This document shows positions 1-7,178 of a DNA stretch of 43,740 nt, piece after piece. Made by a program: the position numbers and the translations under genes. The notes beneath the pieces are model-generated. The model ran no database searches. It was given only the letters and a program-made list of their open reading frames with translations, and was not told where the DNA came from. The number at the start of each line of letters is the position of its first letter. Within the stretch, counting starts at the first letter, position 1. The stretch lies in contig DATCDS010000016.1 in NCBI GenBank assembly GCA_036510515.1, positions 1 through 43,740 on the forward strand, read 5' to 3'. The stretch is from JALYSX01 sp036510515. Lineage in GTDB: Bacteria; Vulcanimicrobiota; Vulcanimicrobiia; Vulcanimicrobiales; Vulcanimicrobiaceae.

Positions 1-957
1 TTCGAAGCGCGGCTCCAGGCCGTACAGAAGGCCGGACAGCGGGGATGCGTGCATCGCTCGCGGAGCGCTGGCGGCGACGATGCGGCGCGCGAAGGCAACC
101 AAACCGACCTTGTCGTTGGCCAGCCCGGCGATCGTCGCGACCGAGAGCGCCGCGGTCACCGCAAAATCGAGTTTGCGCTGGTCCTCAACGCGCGGGGTCA
201 TCAGCCGCCCGCAGTCCACCACCAGCATCACGTTCTGACTCCGCTCGACCTCGTGCTGGGCCACCATCACCTTGCCGCGGCGCGCCGTCGCCTTCCAGTC
301 GATCGAACGAAATGGGTCGCCCGCGCCGTACTCGCGGAGCGATTCGAACTCGGTACCTTGCCCGCGCAGCCGCATCTTGCGCAAGCCCGCTTCGATCAAG
401 CGGTTGCGCACGTGCAAGGCGCCGTATCGCTCGACCGCCGAAAGATCGGGATAGACGCGGATCGGCAGCGGTGCGTCGACGCGCACTCGTCGGCGAATCA
501 ATCCCAGCGGATTTTCAAACCATACGTAGAGCGTTCCCAGCACGTCGGCGCCACGCGCGATGGGCGTGACGGGTCGTCGGATCGTCGCCCGACTCTGCGC
601 GGGAACGTCGGCGACCGATTCGTCGACGTCGTACTGCAAGGTGCGGATCGGCGTTTCGATCAGGCCCAGACGGACGGTCACGCGCGATCGATTCTCGCAT
701 TCGTAGCCTAACGTTGCGGACAAGCGCAGGGCGAAATGCTCGACCGGAGCCCGGCGCAGCGTCAACGCGCGGGGCGATGGCCCGATCGCCGCGTCGAGCG
801 CGGTCGCCACCACCAGAGAAACCGCCGCGGCCAGCGCGACGATTCCCAGTAGCGGCACGCCGGGAGCGCATGCCAAAAGCGCCGCGATCGCGCCCGCGGC
901 GTACAGAAACCGCGGCGTGAGCCAGAGCGGCAGCCATGGACGCGGGCGCTTACTCAC
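1..957 (-). CDS. DUF58 domain protein (C-terminus beyond window)
   Basis: The minus-strand frame opens at a GTG (957) and runs off the left edge, giving 319 codons. I translated it directly. Two hydrophobic stretches lie at about residues 17-55, as usual for DUF58 membrane proteins. The family hallmark follows at about residues 200-235: a Gly-Thr-Glu-Phe-x-Ser-Leu-Arg-Glu-Tyr segment, then Asp-Pro-x-Arg-x-Ile-Asp-Trp-Lys. After it comes a vWA-like strand reading VMLVVDCGR. The GTG lies inside the stop of the MoxR gene (GTGAGTAA), so translation is coupled. DUF58 proteins usually sit beside MoxR ATPases and are thought to be their partners; the process is not known. The family call is firm, the function is not. 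Confidence 0.9.
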   Translation of the reverse strand, partial: MSKRPRPWLPLWLTPRFLYAAGAIAALLACAPGVPLLGIVALAAAVSLVVATALDAAIGPSPRALTLRRAPVEHFALRLSATLGYECENRSRVTVRLGLIETPIRTLQYDVDESVADVPAQSRATIRRPVTPIARGADVLGTLYVWFENPLGLIRRRVRVDAPLPIRVYPDLSAVERYGALHVRNRLIEAGLRKMRLRGQGTEFESLREYGAGDPFRSIDWKATARRGKVMVAQHEVERSQNVMLVVDCGRLMTPRVEDQRKLDFAVTAALSVATIAGLANDKVGLVAFARRIVAASAPRAMHASPLSGLLYGLEPRFE

Positions 958-1906
958 GCGGAACCGGAACGGTCGCAAGGATGTCGCGCAAGACGTCGCT
1001 CGCGCGGATTCCTTCGATCTCAGCTTCGGGGGCTACGATCGTGCGGTGCGGCACGACGAACGGCGCGACGTCCTTGACGTCGTCGGGCGATACGAACGTG
1101 CGACCGGCAATCCCCGCAGCGGCCTGCGCGGCCAACAGCAGATTGATGCCCGCGCGGGGCGAGGCGCCCAAGGTCAGGCGCGGTTGGTTGCGCGTCGCGG
1201 CCACGATGTTATAGACGTACTGCCGGACGCCGTCGGAGAGATGGATTTCGCGAATCGCGCGCTGGGCGGCGGCGATCTCCACGGCGTCGGTCACCGCGGC
1301 GACGCCCGACGCTTCCAGCGAGCGCGCGTCGAAGCCCGCGGCGACGCGCGCGAACAGGTCGAGTTCTTGCGCTTGACTCGGGTATTGCGAATCGACGCGC
1401 AGCATGAAGCGATCGAGCTGCGCTTCGGGCAACGGATACGTGCCTTCGTATTCGATGGGATTCTGCGTCGCGCATACCATGAACGGCGCCGGCAACTCGA
1501 TCGGCGTTCCATCGATGGTCACGCGACCTTCTTCCATCGCCTCGAGCAATGCGGATTGCGTCTTGGGCGGCGTGCGGTTGATTTCGTCGGCCAAAACGAT
1601 GTTCGCAACGATCGGTCCCGTGCGAAGCGAGAACTCCGCGGTCTGCGGGTTGAAGATCGTCGTTCCAACGATGTCGGAAGGCATCAGATCCGGTGTGAAC
1701 TGGATCCGGCGAAACTCGACGCCGAGGCACAGCGCTAACGCCCGCACGGCCAGCGTCTTGCCGGTCCCCGGAACGCCTTCGACGAGGACGTGTCCTCGCG
1801 CCAACAGTGCTACGGTGAGCGCGAAGATCGGGCGTTCGGCCCCGACCAAAACGGTGGACATCGAGGCCGCGATTCGCGAAGCCAGATCGCCGGGAGAGAC
1901 GGTCAT
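950..1906 (-). CDS. MoxR-family AAA+ ATPase
   Basis: 318 aa. Walker A (GVPGTGKT) is at residues 44-51 and the Walker B region (VLADEINR) at about 104-111. The sensor region ATQNPIEYEGTYPLPEAQLDRF is diagnostic for MoxR ATPases. A longer open frame exists upstream, but the ATG at 1906 is preferred because homology begins there and it overlaps the TGA of the DUF4350 gene as ATGA. MoxR ATPases are chaperone-like and act with vWA or DUF58 proteins. The following gene is DUF58, so the two probably form one complex at the cytoplasmic membrane. The substrate cannot be told from sequence. Confidence 0.95.
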   Translation of the reverse strand: MTVSPGDLASRIAASMSTVLVGAERPIFALTVALLARGHVLVEGVPGTGKTLAVRALALCLGVEFRRIQFTPDLMPSDIVGTTIFNPQTAEFSLRTGPIVANIVLADEINRTPPKTQSALLEAMEEGRVTIDGTPIELPAPFMVCATQNPIEYEGTYPLPEAQLDRFMLRVDSQYPSQAQELDLFARVAAGFDARSLEASGVAAVTDAVEIAAAQRAIREIHLSDGVRQYVYNIVAATRNQPRLTLGASPRAGINLLLAAQAAAGIAGRTFVSPDDVKDVAPFVVPHRTIVAPEAEIEGIRASDVLRDILATVPVPRE

Positions 1907-3051
1907 CCAAGTTCCTTTCGAAGCCGGGCGCAGAGATTGGCCGCCCGTACCAGCGCGGCATCGGAGGGACGTTCGATGGCGCGCAGACGATCGAGATTCG
2001 CAATCGCCCGACGCATCTCTTCGCTCTGGATGCGGGCGACGATGGCCGACACGTCGGCTTGGCCGGATAGGCCGTAGCGGCGCCGCGCGCGCCGGAATGC
2101 ATCCTCGGCAAACGCCGCGATCGCGCCGCGCGCCGCCCGCGCACGCCGCAGCAGCGCCCCCATCGACGCAAGGTAATCCGAAGAATCGCGATCGCCGGGC
2201 GGGTCGACCGGCAGCGCCGGCGCGAAGCGCACGTTCGCCCCGACCAGGGCCAGCACGACGATGCCCAGGACGATCCATACCGCCGCGTGCACCGGTGCCG
2301 GCAACGCCGACCAGAAGCTCTTGTCTTGCGCGTACCCGTGCAAGCGCTCGTCGAACGCCACCACGCCGTGGCCCGCAAGCACGTCGAACGCAAAGCGCGC
2401 GTTGTCGGCCTGCGCCACGTGCGCGTTGCTCAGGACATCCGGCGCGGCGATGGCGACGACCTCGCCTTTGCCCAACGGGTAGGCGATCGCGACGGTCCCG
2501 CCGGCGACGCCCAGGAGTGGTTCGGCCTTAGGAACCGCCCACCCAAAAACCGCTCCGACGCTCGCGCGAACGCGCGAAACGCCGGCAGTGGAAGGCCCCG
2601 CGGTCAGCGCGAGGGCGACGGTCGCGGGTTTGATGTCGTGCGTTCCCGGCAACCCGAGCAGCGCGTCGTCTGCCCCGCCAAACGCCGTATCGAGCACGAC
2701 CAATCGTCCGCCGCCGCGCGCGAACGCGCGCAATCGGAGCAGATCGCTCGGACCGATCGACGCGTAGCGCTGGCCCGTGCGCCCGGAGAAGCCGGCTTCG
2801 AGGTCGCTGGGTGAAACGACCAGGACGCCGGTGTCGCGATCCAGCAAGCCGAGATCGCGTTCGAAGCGGCGCACGGTCACGCCATCGCGCGAAAGCACGT
2901 CGTAGAGTGCGCGGTAGCCGTTGCGACCCGAATCGTAACTCGAAAAGTACGACGGCTTGACCGCGGCAAGTTCGGCTTGGCGCGCGAGGGCGATAGCGAT
3001 GACCAGCGCGATGCCCGCGACGATCGCGGCGAGTTCGAGCCCGCGTTTCAT
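1903..3051 (-). CDS. DUF4350 domain membrane protein
   Basis: 382 aa. One N-terminal membrane helix (residues 5-24) is followed by a soluble domain with the DUF4350 pattern: a tyrosine- and serine-rich segment (SYDSGRNGYRALYDVL), then LVVLDTAF and a KGEVVAIAAPDVLSN strand. A second helix lies near residues 275-295, followed by an Arg-rich cytoplasmic tail. The frame could begin 18 codons earlier, but the ATG at 3051 is chosen because it overlaps the DUF4129 stop as ATGA and puts the hydrophobic helix at the very N-terminus. DUF4350, DUF4129, MoxR and DUF58 genes commonly travel together. A membrane-anchored sensor or scaffold for the ATPase is plausible but unproven. Confidence 0.85.
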   Translation of the reverse strand: MKRGLELAAIVAGIALVIAIALARQAELAAVKPSYFSSYDSGRNGYRALYDVLSRDGVTVRRFERDLGLLDRDTGVLVVSPSDLEAGFSGRTGQRYASIGPSDLLRLRAFARGGGRLVVLDTAFGGADDALLGLPGTHDIKPATVALALTAGPSTAGVSRVRASVGAVFGWAVPKAEPLLGVAGGTVAIAYPLGKGEVVAIAAPDVLSNAHVAQADNARFAFDVLAGHGVVAFDERLHGYAQDKSFWSALPAPVHAAVWIVLGIVVLALVGANVRFAPALPVDPPGDRDSSDYLASMGALLRRARAARGAIAAFAEDAFRRARRRYGLSGQADVSAIVARIQSEEMRRAIANLDRLRAIERPSDAALVRAANLCARLRKELG

Positions 3052-3905
3052 GCGGCGGCCTCCGCGGCGATCAGGCGCGCGTACGCCTGCACGGCTTGCG
3101 ACCATTGCTCGGGCGCGACGGGCGTCTGCGCGTAGGTCGCGGCGACGAATGGCGCGGCGACTTCGTCAAACGGGTCGAGCAGTGCGGCGTTACGGTCGCG
3201 CAGGACACGTCGCATGTCGCCGACGGTCGCGCTGGGATTCTCGTGGAGGACGCCGCGCAGGTCCAACGCCGTAATCGCGGCCAGGAAGAGCTTCTGAGCG
3301 GCGGCTTCGAAAGCTCCGCTCTGGGCGAGCGCGCAGGCCGCGAAGTACAGCGCACGTGCGTTTTTCTGATGGGCGAGCGGCGCGAAGGCGCGGTTTGCGC
3401 GCGCGCGATCGATCTCCAGCGACATCATAAAGCGAACCAGGGCCCAGCAGATCGCGGCGACCGCCAAGGCGATCAGTACGTCGCCCAGCGCCGTGGAACT
3501 CGCGCCGTTGAGGTGAACGCGGCCGAAGAGTGCGTCCATGAGGCGATGCCATTGAGCTCCCGCCCATTCCCAAAACCGCTGCCACGCCGTCTTGGGCGGC
3601 GGTTTGGCGTCGTCGCGCAGATCGTAATGGCCGCTCGCGAGCTCGCGCGCCGCAAGCGCGCGCGGATCTGCGGCGGGCGCCGGCGGCCGGGCGGCAACCC
3701 GCATGCGCGCGATCGTGGCGTCGAACTGCCGTTGCGCGGCGACGCGCGCTTTGGAAGAACGCATCGCCGCGATCGCCAAACGATTGGCATGCTGCCAGCG
3801 TGCCGACAGCGACGCCCGCGTCGGGACGGCCGCATCGGCAGTCAACGGTATCGTGGCGATCGTCAGCGCGACGATGCCGCACGCCCACCGCCGCGCAAGG
3901 TTCAC
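3048..3905 (-). CDS. DUF4129 domain protein with signal peptide
   Basis: 285 aa, starting at a GTG that overlaps the previous stop as GTGA. Residues 1-26 form a signal sequence ending near ADA. The middle is Ala/Arg-rich and probably extracytoplasmic. A Trp-rich segment (WQRFWEWAGAQWHRLMDALF) precedes a membrane helix at about 145-165. The C-terminal cytoplasmic part (about 180-285) is the DUF4129 domain. It is helical and ends with a run typical of the family (Leu-Asp-Pro-Phe-Asp-Glu-Val, then a Tyr-Ala-Arg-Leu helix). DUF4129 proteins are common in MoxR/DUF58 operons, and in other bacteria the domain is also fused to transglutaminase-like proteins. No catalytic domain is seen here. Confidence 0.85.
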   Translation of the reverse strand: MNLARRWACGIVALTIATIPLTADAAVPTRASLSARWQHANRLAIAAMRSSKARVAAQRQFDATIARMRVAARPPAPAADPRALAARELASGHYDLRDDAKPPPKTAWQRFWEWAGAQWHRLMDALFGRVHLNGASSTALGDVLIALAVAAICWALVRFMMSLEIDRARANRAFAPLAHQKNARALYFAACALAQSGAFEAAAQKLFLAAITALDLRGVLHENPSATVGDMRRVLRDRNAALLDPFDEVAAPFVAATYAQTPVAPEQWSQAVQAYARLIAAEAAA

Positions 3906-4918
3906 GCCGGGGCGATGTCACCGGCGACCAAGCGCTCCACCTTGGCCTCCAGGTCGATTCCTTCATGACGGATGCGCACGTCGTAGTAGTAGACGGCCAT
4001 CAAGATGATCGAGAACGGCGTGACCGCCAAGCTCACGACGGTGACCAGCAGTGCCGACAGCCAGGGAAGATGCAGCAGCAGCAGCGCCACGCTGCCCAAT
4101 CCGCTCGCGATGCCGCCCACGACCACCGAGACGATCAGCATGCAGACGATCAATCCGAGCGCGCGCCAGAACTCACGGCGTGTGAAAACCCGCGCGAAGC
4201 CGGCGCCGATCGCCGCCATCGTTCGTAGGCCCTCAATCGAAATGCCGTAAAACGAGAAGATGACCGCCGCGAGCGTGACCGCGCCGGCGCACGCGATTCC
4301 GAGCACGACCAGCCCGCCGAGCACGTCGAGGACGATCGAAGGCCCCCGCCCGCTCGTCGCCATCATCGCCGCGGGCACGAAGAACAGCATCGCCAGCACG
4401 ACCGCGACGGTCGTAAACCCAATATAGATGGGGATGCACATCAGCATCATGCCGACCAGCCGTGCCCAGCGTGACAAGACGATGCGATAACACGAGCGAA
4501 ACGCGACGGGCTTGCCCGCATAGAGATGCGCGACCCCGACCGCGGTCGCGTTGTAGACGAACAGCTCGAAGACGGCCGTCACGATGATGCCGACCAGCAG
4601 CGTTCCAACGAAGGCCGGCGTGAAAAACGCGGGTATCGGTTGCGAGGTCGACGCGCCCTGCGATAGCGTCGAAAACATCGACGACATTCCTATGGTCGAG
4701 TCCGCATAATACTGATAGAGTCCCGTTGGAATCGCTATGACCAGGACCAAGCCGATGAATGGGATGAAGTTGCGAACGTAAAGCGTTATCGCCCGGTCGA
4801 AGATCTCGCCGAAACCCAGAGGCCGCCAAAGCGTTGGCGCGGTATGACTATCTTCAGGCACCGTGGCGCGCGATTCTTGGAATTTCGCACGTCTTCCTAT
4901 GCTGCGGAGTAAGGTCAT
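3902..4918 (-). CDS. Multipass membrane protein, GDPD-membrane-domain-like
   Basis: 338 aa from the ATG at 4918. A cytoplasmic segment contains WRPLGFGEIFDRAITLYVRNF, the opening typical of the membrane domain seen in glycerophosphoryl diester phosphodiesterase-type and DUF975-like proteins. It is followed by about six hydrophobic helices. No phosphodiesterase domain is present, so a phosphodiesterase name would be misleading. The start is uncertain: an ATG at 4954 and a GTG at 4861 (just before the conserved part) are alternatives, and none has a clear ribosome binding site. It is the first gene of the operon leading to DUF4129, DUF4350, MoxR and DUF58, and lies head to head with the MOSC gene 10 bp away. 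Function unknown. Confidence 0.75.
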   Translation of the reverse strand: MTLLRSIGRRAKFQESRATVPEDSHTAPTLWRPLGFGEIFDRAITLYVRNFIPFIGLVLVIAIPTGLYQYYADSTIGMSSMFSTLSQGASTSQPIPAFFTPAFVGTLLVGIIVTAVFELFVYNATAVGVAHLYAGKPVAFRSCYRIVLSRWARLVGMMLMCIPIYIGFTTVAVVLAMLFFVPAAMMATSGRGPSIVLDVLGGLVVLGIACAGAVTLAAVIFSFYGISIEGLRTMAAIGAGFARVFTRREFWRALGLIVCMLIVSVVVGGIASGLGSVALLLLHLPWLSALLVTVVSLAVTPFSIILMAVYYYDVRIRHEGIDLEAKVERLVAGDIAPA

Positions 4919-4928
4919 TTTCGGAAGT

Positions 4929-5561
4929 ATGGAACTGGGTCGTGTCGCGGCCATCTACCGTTATCCGGTCAAATCGCTGCGCGGGGTCGCGCTCGAGCAG
5001 GTGGAGATCGCGGCCGACGGCCTGCCGGGAGACCGCGCCAGGGCCCTGATCGTACGCGGCGGGCACGCGCGCGCGGGCAAAACCTACCGCGGCAAGGAGC
5101 ACGATCGGCTCCACCTGTCCGACGACGTCGGCGACGCCGTCGCGATGGCCGCACGGCGCGGCGTTGAGGTGGACGTCCGCGACGACGCTCCTCACTTCTT
5201 CGACGCCGCGCCGGTCTCGCTGATCGTCGATCGCTGGCTCGACGGGCTGCGCGCCGAGGTCGGCTACGATGTCGAGATCGAACGCTTCCGACCGAATTTT
5301 ATCGTGGCGGCGCACCCATCGTTTGCCGCCGGCGAGGTCGAGATCCTCGGCTCGACCATCCGGCTGGGTGGCGCGGTGCTGCACGTGCGCGAGACCATCG
5401 GCCGCTGCGTGACCACCACCTACGATCCGCGCGGCGGGGAGCCCGATCCCCGCATCCTGCGCTACGTCGCGCGGGAACGTGACAACGTCATGGGCGTCTA
5501 TTGCGACGTGCTCGAGCCGGGCTCGGCCCGTCGTGGGGACGCGGCCCTGTTGGTCGCATAG
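4929..5561 (+). CDS. MOSC domain protein (molybdenum cofactor-binding type)
   Basis: 210 aa. The N-terminus has the YPVKSLRG signature of the beta-barrel domain that precedes MOSC domains, then LPGDRARALI. The C-terminal region carries the conserved cysteine in a RCVTTTYDP context (about residues 160-168), followed by PDPRILRYVAR. This matches the mARC/YcbX-like group, in which that Cys ligates the molybdenum. The usual C-terminal ferredoxin domain of YcbX is absent. The ATG at 4929 is chosen because it begins just before the conserved YPVKSLRG segment; the frame could extend 22 codons further. The real substrate is unknown; N-hydroxylated compound reduction is possible by family analogy. The next gene starts 44 bp downstream. 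Confidence 0.85.
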   Translation: MELGRVAAIYRYPVKSLRGVALEQVEIAADGLPGDRARALIVRGGHARAGKTYRGKEHDRLHLSDDVGDAVAMAARRGVEVDVRDDAPHFFDAAPVSLIVDRWLDGLRAEVGYDVEIERFRPNFIVAAHPSFAAGEVEILGSTIRLGGAVLHVRETIGRCVTTTYDPRGGEPDPRILRYVARERDNVMGVYCDVLEPGSARRGDAALLVA

Positions 5562-5605
5562 TCTACCAAGCGGGTGCCCCCGGCGACCGGCGCGCATCTG
5601 TCTTC

Positions 5606-6346
5606 ATGTTTAAGGAACGCGTAGCGATCGTGACCGGAGGCAGCCGTGGGATCGGTGCCGCGATCACGTCCGCCCTGACCCAGGCCGGCGCGCACGTTGC
5701 CGCGGGCTGCAGCAAAGGCAAAGATGCCGCCGAGGCGTATGCGACGGCGATTCGCGAGCGCGGCGGCTCGATCTCCGTTCATCAAGGCCGTATCGACGAT
5801 TTCGCCGATTGCCAGCGCGTCGTCGACGAAGTGCTCGAACGGTTCGGGCGCGTCGACTTCCTGGTGAACAACGCCGGCATTACGGTCGACAAGACCTTGC
5901 GGCGCATGACGTCGGACGATTGGCACGGCGTCATCGACGTCAACCTGTCGGGCGCGTTCAACATGACCAAGGCCGTGCTCGAGCACATGATCGAACGTGG
6001 TTCGGGGCGCATCGTCAACATTTCATCGGTCATCGGCGAAACCGGCAACGTCGGCCAAGCCAACTACGCCGCTTCCAAAGCCGGCCTCTTCGGCTTCACC
6101 AAGAGCTTGGCGCTGGAGATGGCGCAAAAGGGCATCACGGCCAACGTCGTCGCGCCCGGCTTCATCGCCACCGAAATGGTCGCCGCGATCCCTAAGGCCG
6201 CGCTCGACAAGGTGATCGAAAAGATCCCGCAGCGTCGCCTGGGCCGCCCCGACGAGGTCGCGCGGGTCGTCCACTTCCTGCTCGAAGACGAATCGGCATA
6301 CATCACCGGCGCCGTCTACACCGTCAACGGCGGCCTGGACATGTAA
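5606..6346 (+). CDS. phaB: Short-chain dehydrogenase, acetoacetyl-CoA reductase type
   Basis: 246 aa, a classical SDR. It has a TGGSRGIG dinucleotide-binding loop at residues 10-17, NNAG near 87-90, catalytic Ser in ISSVIG, the YAASK Tyr/Lys pair, and a C-terminal NGGLDM. The sequence resembles FabG/PhaB enzymes that reduce 3-oxoacyl thioesters with NADPH. Its place before a second SDR and PHA synthase favours acetoacetyl-CoA reduction to (R)-3-hydroxybutyryl-CoA, but FabG activity in fatty acid synthesis cannot be excluded. The frame is open further upstream; the ATG at 5606 is used because SDR homology starts there. Confidence 0.88.
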   Translation: MFKERVAIVTGGSRGIGAAITSALTQAGAHVAAGCSKGKDAAEAYATAIRERGGSISVHQGRIDDFADCQRVVDEVLERFGRVDFLVNNAGITVDKTLRRMTSDDWHGVIDVNLSGAFNMTKAVLEHMIERGSGRIVNISSVIGETGNVGQANYAASKAGLFGFTKSLALEMAQKGITANVVAPGFIATEMVAAIPKAALDKVIEKIPQRRLGRPDEVARVVHFLLEDESAYITGAVYTVNGGLDM

Positions 6347-6384
6347 TTCGGGGTCGAGACGGTTTCGGGGGTTTTTCGGCGACC

Positions 6385-6423
6385 TGCTAGGTAGACGAAG
6401 CATTGCGGGGTAAATACCTAGCA
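6385..6423 (+). promoter_or_regulatory. Inverted repeat and putative leaderless promoter at the second SDR
   Basis: A perfect 9-bp inverted repeat: TGCTAGGTA (6385-6393) and TACCTAGCA (6415-6423), with centres 30 bp apart, about three helical turns. The right arm ends on the A of the start codon. TAAATA (6411-6416) is a plausible -10 hexamer, and only six bases separate it from the ATG, so transcription would begin at or next to the start codon. No good -35 is visible. The half-site is close to one at the phasin promoter, suggesting a shared regulator, probably the XRE protein of this locus. Confidence 0.5.
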
Positions 6424-7178
6424 TGACTCAACGACCTTTGGACGGCCGCGTCGCCATCGTCACCGGGGGCGCTCGCGGCATCGGCGCCGCGATCTCTACG
6501 GCCCTAACCCGCGACGGGGCGCGCGTCGTCGTGGTCGGCCTGCCCGCCGATCGCGAACGCACCGAGACGCTACGCGCCTCCTTGAACGGCACCGGTTCGC
6601 TGCTGCACTTTGCCGAAGGAAACGTCGCCGCGTTTCCGATCTGCGAAGCGATCGTTGGAAACGTCATCGCCGAACACGGGAAGATCGACATCCTGGTCAA
6701 CAACGCGGGCATCACCAAAGATCACACCGTCAGGAAGATGACCGTCGACGAGTGGCAAGCGGTCATCGACGTCAACCTATCGGGACCGTTCTTCATGATC
6801 AAGGCCGTGCTGGAAAACATGCAGGCCAATAAATACGGCCGCATCGTCAACATCAGTTCGGTCATCGGACATACCGGCGGCTTCGGCCAGGCCAACTACG
6901 CCGCGGCCAAAGCGGGATTGCTCGGCCTGACCAAGACCGTCGCGCTGGAAACCGCGCGCAACGGCATCACGGTCAACGCCGTCGCGCCGGGCTTCACCAA
7001 CACGGAGATGGTCGCCGCGATGCCGCAAGCGGCCGTCGAACTTGCGGTCAGCAAAACGCCCGGAGCGCGTCTGGGCGAACCCGACGAAATCGCGCGCGTC
7101 GTGCGTTTCCTGTGCGACGATCGCTCGGGTTTCATCACCGGTTCGGTCTACGACGTCAACGGCGGGATGTACATGTGA
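6423..7178 (+). CDS. phaB: Second acetoacetyl-CoA reductase-type SDR
   Basis: 251 aa. It has TGGARGIG at about residues 15-22, NNAG, an ISSVIG serine motif, YAAAK, and a C-terminal NGGMYM. It aligns along its whole length with the SDR just upstream, including the rare shared stretches ISSVIG-x-TG and GQANYAA, so the pair looks like a tandem duplication with later divergence. Its stop overlaps the GTG of phaC (ATGTGA), so it is translationally coupled to PHA synthase and is the stronger PHB-reductase candidate. The start at 6423 sits immediately after a promoter-like element, and no ribosome binding site is seen. Confidence 0.9.
   Translation: MTQRPLDGRVAIVTGGARGIGAAISTALTRDGARVVVVGLPADRERTETLRASLNGTGSLLHFAEGNVAAFPICEAIVGNVIAEHGKIDILVNNAGITKDHTVRKMTVDEWQAVIDVNLSGPFFMIKAVLENMQANKYGRIVNISSVIGHTGGFGQANYAAAKAGLLGLTKTVALETARNGITVNAVAPGFTNTEMVAAMPQAAVELAVSKTPGARLGEPDEIARVVRFLCDDRSGFITGSVYDVNGGMYM

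Noticed and set aside
515..937. Minus-strand frame that appears as a complete small gene
   Set aside because: The frame starting at GTG 957 encodes DUF58 with its hallmark motif; the small frame is out of phase with it and Arg-rich.
1404..2531. Plus-strand open frame over the MoxR and DUF4350 genes
   Set aside because: Low-complexity Arg/Ala/Ser sequence, antisense to genes with clear motifs.
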